DNA from: CAYLJO01 sp964383905 | GTDB lineage: Bacteria > Acidobacteriota > Blastocatellia > Pyrinomonadales > Pyrinomonadaceae | DNA length: 6,862 bases | NCBI GenBank assembly: GCA_964383905.1 | Contig: CAYLJO010000287.1 | Location: 1 to 6,862 of the forward strand | Reading direction: 5' to 3' | In this document: positions 6,329 to 6,862 of the stretch, in pieces | Numbering within the stretch: the first letter of the stretch is position 1 | Layout of the letters: every line of letters starts with the position of its first letter | Program-made: the position numbers and the translations under genes | The notes under the pieces: generated by a model | The model's input: only the letters and a program-made list of their open reading frames with translations | What the model was told of the DNA's origin: nothing | Database searches by the model: none

Positions 6329-6344
6329 CGCGAGAAATCTGCCA
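6329..6344 (-). promoter_or_regulatory. Sigma54-like -24/-12 candidate upstream of the GH9 gene
   Basis: The minus strand reads TGGCA, then ATG-poor sequence, then GC, giving the GG-N10-GC geometry of sigma54 promoters. The -24 part is good (TTGGCA) and the -12 part is weak (CTCGC against TTTGC). It lies about 140 bases upstream of the GH9 start and 20 bases inside the IS3 terminus. A match of this quality is expected about once by chance in this much sequence. The rest of 6187-6364 holds nothing else I can support. Confidence 0.18.
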
Positions 6345-6364
6345 AAAAGCCGATGCGGTCAAAC

Positions 6365-6394
6365 TGAACTTGCCCCGTTTTGGTAGACACGAAG
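6365..6394. repeat. Terminal inverted repeat of an IS3-family element (one end only)
   Basis: TGAACTTGCCCCGTTTTGG and the following TAGACACGAAG run up to the stop codon of the transposase remnant. The TG terminus, the GCCCC core and the placement directly after orfB are usual for IS3-family ends. I see no matching partner end elsewhere in the window, so the element is truncated. A target duplication cannot be shown. Confidence 0.55.
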
Positions 6395-6395
6395 T

Positions 6396-6530
6396 TTATG
6401 CCACTTGCCCCAATAATTGCTCCTCATATGCAACTGGACTGAGGTAACCCAACGAAGAATGGCGCCGCTGCCGATTGTACCAGCATTCGATGTACTCGAA
6501 GATGGCGAGCCGCGCCTCGTCTCTCCTTTG
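6396..6530 (-). pseudogene. IS3-family transposase OrfB, C-terminal fragment
   Basis: About 44 codons ending at TAA (6396-6398) match the extreme C-terminus of IS3-family OrfB integrase domains. RDEARLAIFEYIECWYNRQR is followed by RHSSLGYLSPVAYEEQ, the usual 'FEYIE.fYNrqRrHSaLGylsPa.fE' ending. Everything upstream is missing, including the whole DDE catalytic core and OrfA, so it cannot catalyse transposition. Homology stops near 6527-6530, although the reading frame stays open to codon ATG 6672-6674 and beyond. The terminal inverted repeat follows immediately. Confidence 0.8.
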
Positions 6531-6674
6531 CCAGCAGTTCATACTAGAACCTGTAGCGTACTCCATGTGCTTTGTGCTAAAGGGTGGGTAAGCCCTGTAC
6601 AAAGATCGTGTGCTTTCGGGAGCGACGCTTGACTTGAGCACCACCCTTTTCAGCAATCTGGCGTGACACTCCAT
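6396..6674 (-). CDS. Chimeric ORF: unknown 48-residue leader fused to the IS3 OrfB tail
   Basis: An ATG at 6672-6674 has a perfect AGGAGG (6680-6685) at a 5-base spacer and opens a 92-codon frame. The first 48 residues (starting MECHARLLKRVVLKSS) match no family I recognise. The rest is the transposase tail. One explanation is that an IS3 element inserted into the start of another gene and then decayed by internal deletion, leaving that gene's initiation region fused to the IS end. The other is that the Shine-Dalgarno match is chance in a purine-rich stretch. A different minus frame (6577-6861) is also open but shows nothing recognisable. Apart from the dyad and promoter-like site noted separately, I see nothing in 6675-6862. 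Confidence 0.3.
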   Translation of the reverse strand: MECHARLLKRVVLKSSVAPESTRSLYRAYPPFSTKHMEYATGSSMNCWQRRDEARLAIFEYIECWYNRQRRHSSLGYLSPVAYEEQLLGQVA

Positions 6675-6777
6675 TGACCCCTCCTCTATGCTCCTCTTCG
6701 TTAATTCTCTTGAGGAGGACTCTGTCATGCACACACCCGCTGATGCTCTCGCTCGGACGCGCCATTGCACGCCAGAC

Positions 6778-6793
6778 TGCCGAAGGCACACCA
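6778..6793 (-). promoter_or_regulatory. Sigma54-like -24/-12 candidate upstream of the chimeric ORF
   Basis: The minus strand reads TTTGGTGTGCCTTCGGCAG, which contains GG and GC separated by exactly ten bases and an A after the GC. Several other consensus positions differ. It lies about 104 bases upstream of the ATG at 6674 and roughly 50 bases downstream of the dyad at 6825-6848, a plausible order for an enhancer-activated promoter. The match alone is weak. Confidence 0.2.
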
Positions 6794-6824
6794 AAGATCA
6801 TCGGAAGGAAAGCGAGCAGGGAGG

Positions 6825-6848
6825 GGGTGTTCCACTTCTGAGACACCC
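6825..6848. promoter_or_regulatory. 24-bp imperfect palindrome, possible activator site
   Basis: Left arm GGGTGT, right arm ACACCC, with an inner CA/TG pair also symmetric, so 16 of 24 positions take part. Arms of this length and spacing suit a dimeric DNA-binding protein. No T-run follows on either strand, so it is not an obvious terminator. It could also be part of a mobile-element end, since the adjoining sequence continues beyond the window. Confidence 0.3.
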
Positions 6849-6862
6849 TCTGGCGCCCCAAA

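Noticed and set aside
6763..6778. TGGCGTGCAATGGC on the minus strand as a sigma54 promoter
   Set aside because: The GG to GC spacing is one base short. The neighbouring 6778-6793 site has the correct spacing.
6577..6861. 94-codon minus-strand ORF at the right edge
   Set aside because: It has no recognisable motif and no clear ribosome-binding site. It overlaps the frame that leads into the transposase tail.

Overview
This is bacterial DNA of fairly high GC content, and every protein gene I trust lies on the minus strand. No gene fixes the taxon. A soluble MEDS-domain histidine kinase, a Tat-exported family 9 glycoside hydrolase and decayed gene pieces with an IS3 remnant fit a soil or sediment bacterium with a plastic genome. 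Acidobacteriota is my guess, from general impression rather than a marker gene.

Layout in minus-strand transcription order, right to left. The right edge (about 6396-6862) holds the 3' end of an IS3-family transposase with its terminal inverted repeat. The fragment is fused in frame to an unrelated leader that has a good ribosome-binding site, and upstream lies a 24-bp dyad with a sigma54-like element. Next is an intact GH9 cellulase-type hydrolase (4426-6186). Then comes a scar (about 3652-4327) where two truncated genes meet head to head: a plus-strand receiver-domain remnant and a minus-strand C-terminal remnant of a family A DNA polymerase with an in-frame stop. A 66-codon ORF with a textbook Shine-Dalgarno follows (3429-3629).

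The left half is better preserved. A histidine kinase (MEDS, coiled coil, PAS, HisKA_3, HATPase) and a NarL/FixJ response regulator form a probable operon with a 36-bp gap (3247 to 677). They should work as a cytoplasmic two-component system, with the kinase phosphorylating Asp54 of the regulator, which then binds DNA through its LuxR-type HTH. After a 288-bp intergenic region with two dyads comes an 80-codon stand-alone NusG-type KOW protein (146-388). A possible signal-peptide-bearing gene start runs off the left edge.

The two-component pair has no evident target in the window. The GH9 gene sits alone among gene debris and a transposase remnant, which suggests an accessory segment. I see no tRNA, rRNA, CRISPR array or complete mobile element. 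No convincing new multi-gene system is visible. The best leads are the stand-alone KOW gene, the 66-codon gene, the internal duplication in the kinase sensor domain and the scar between the two gene remnants.
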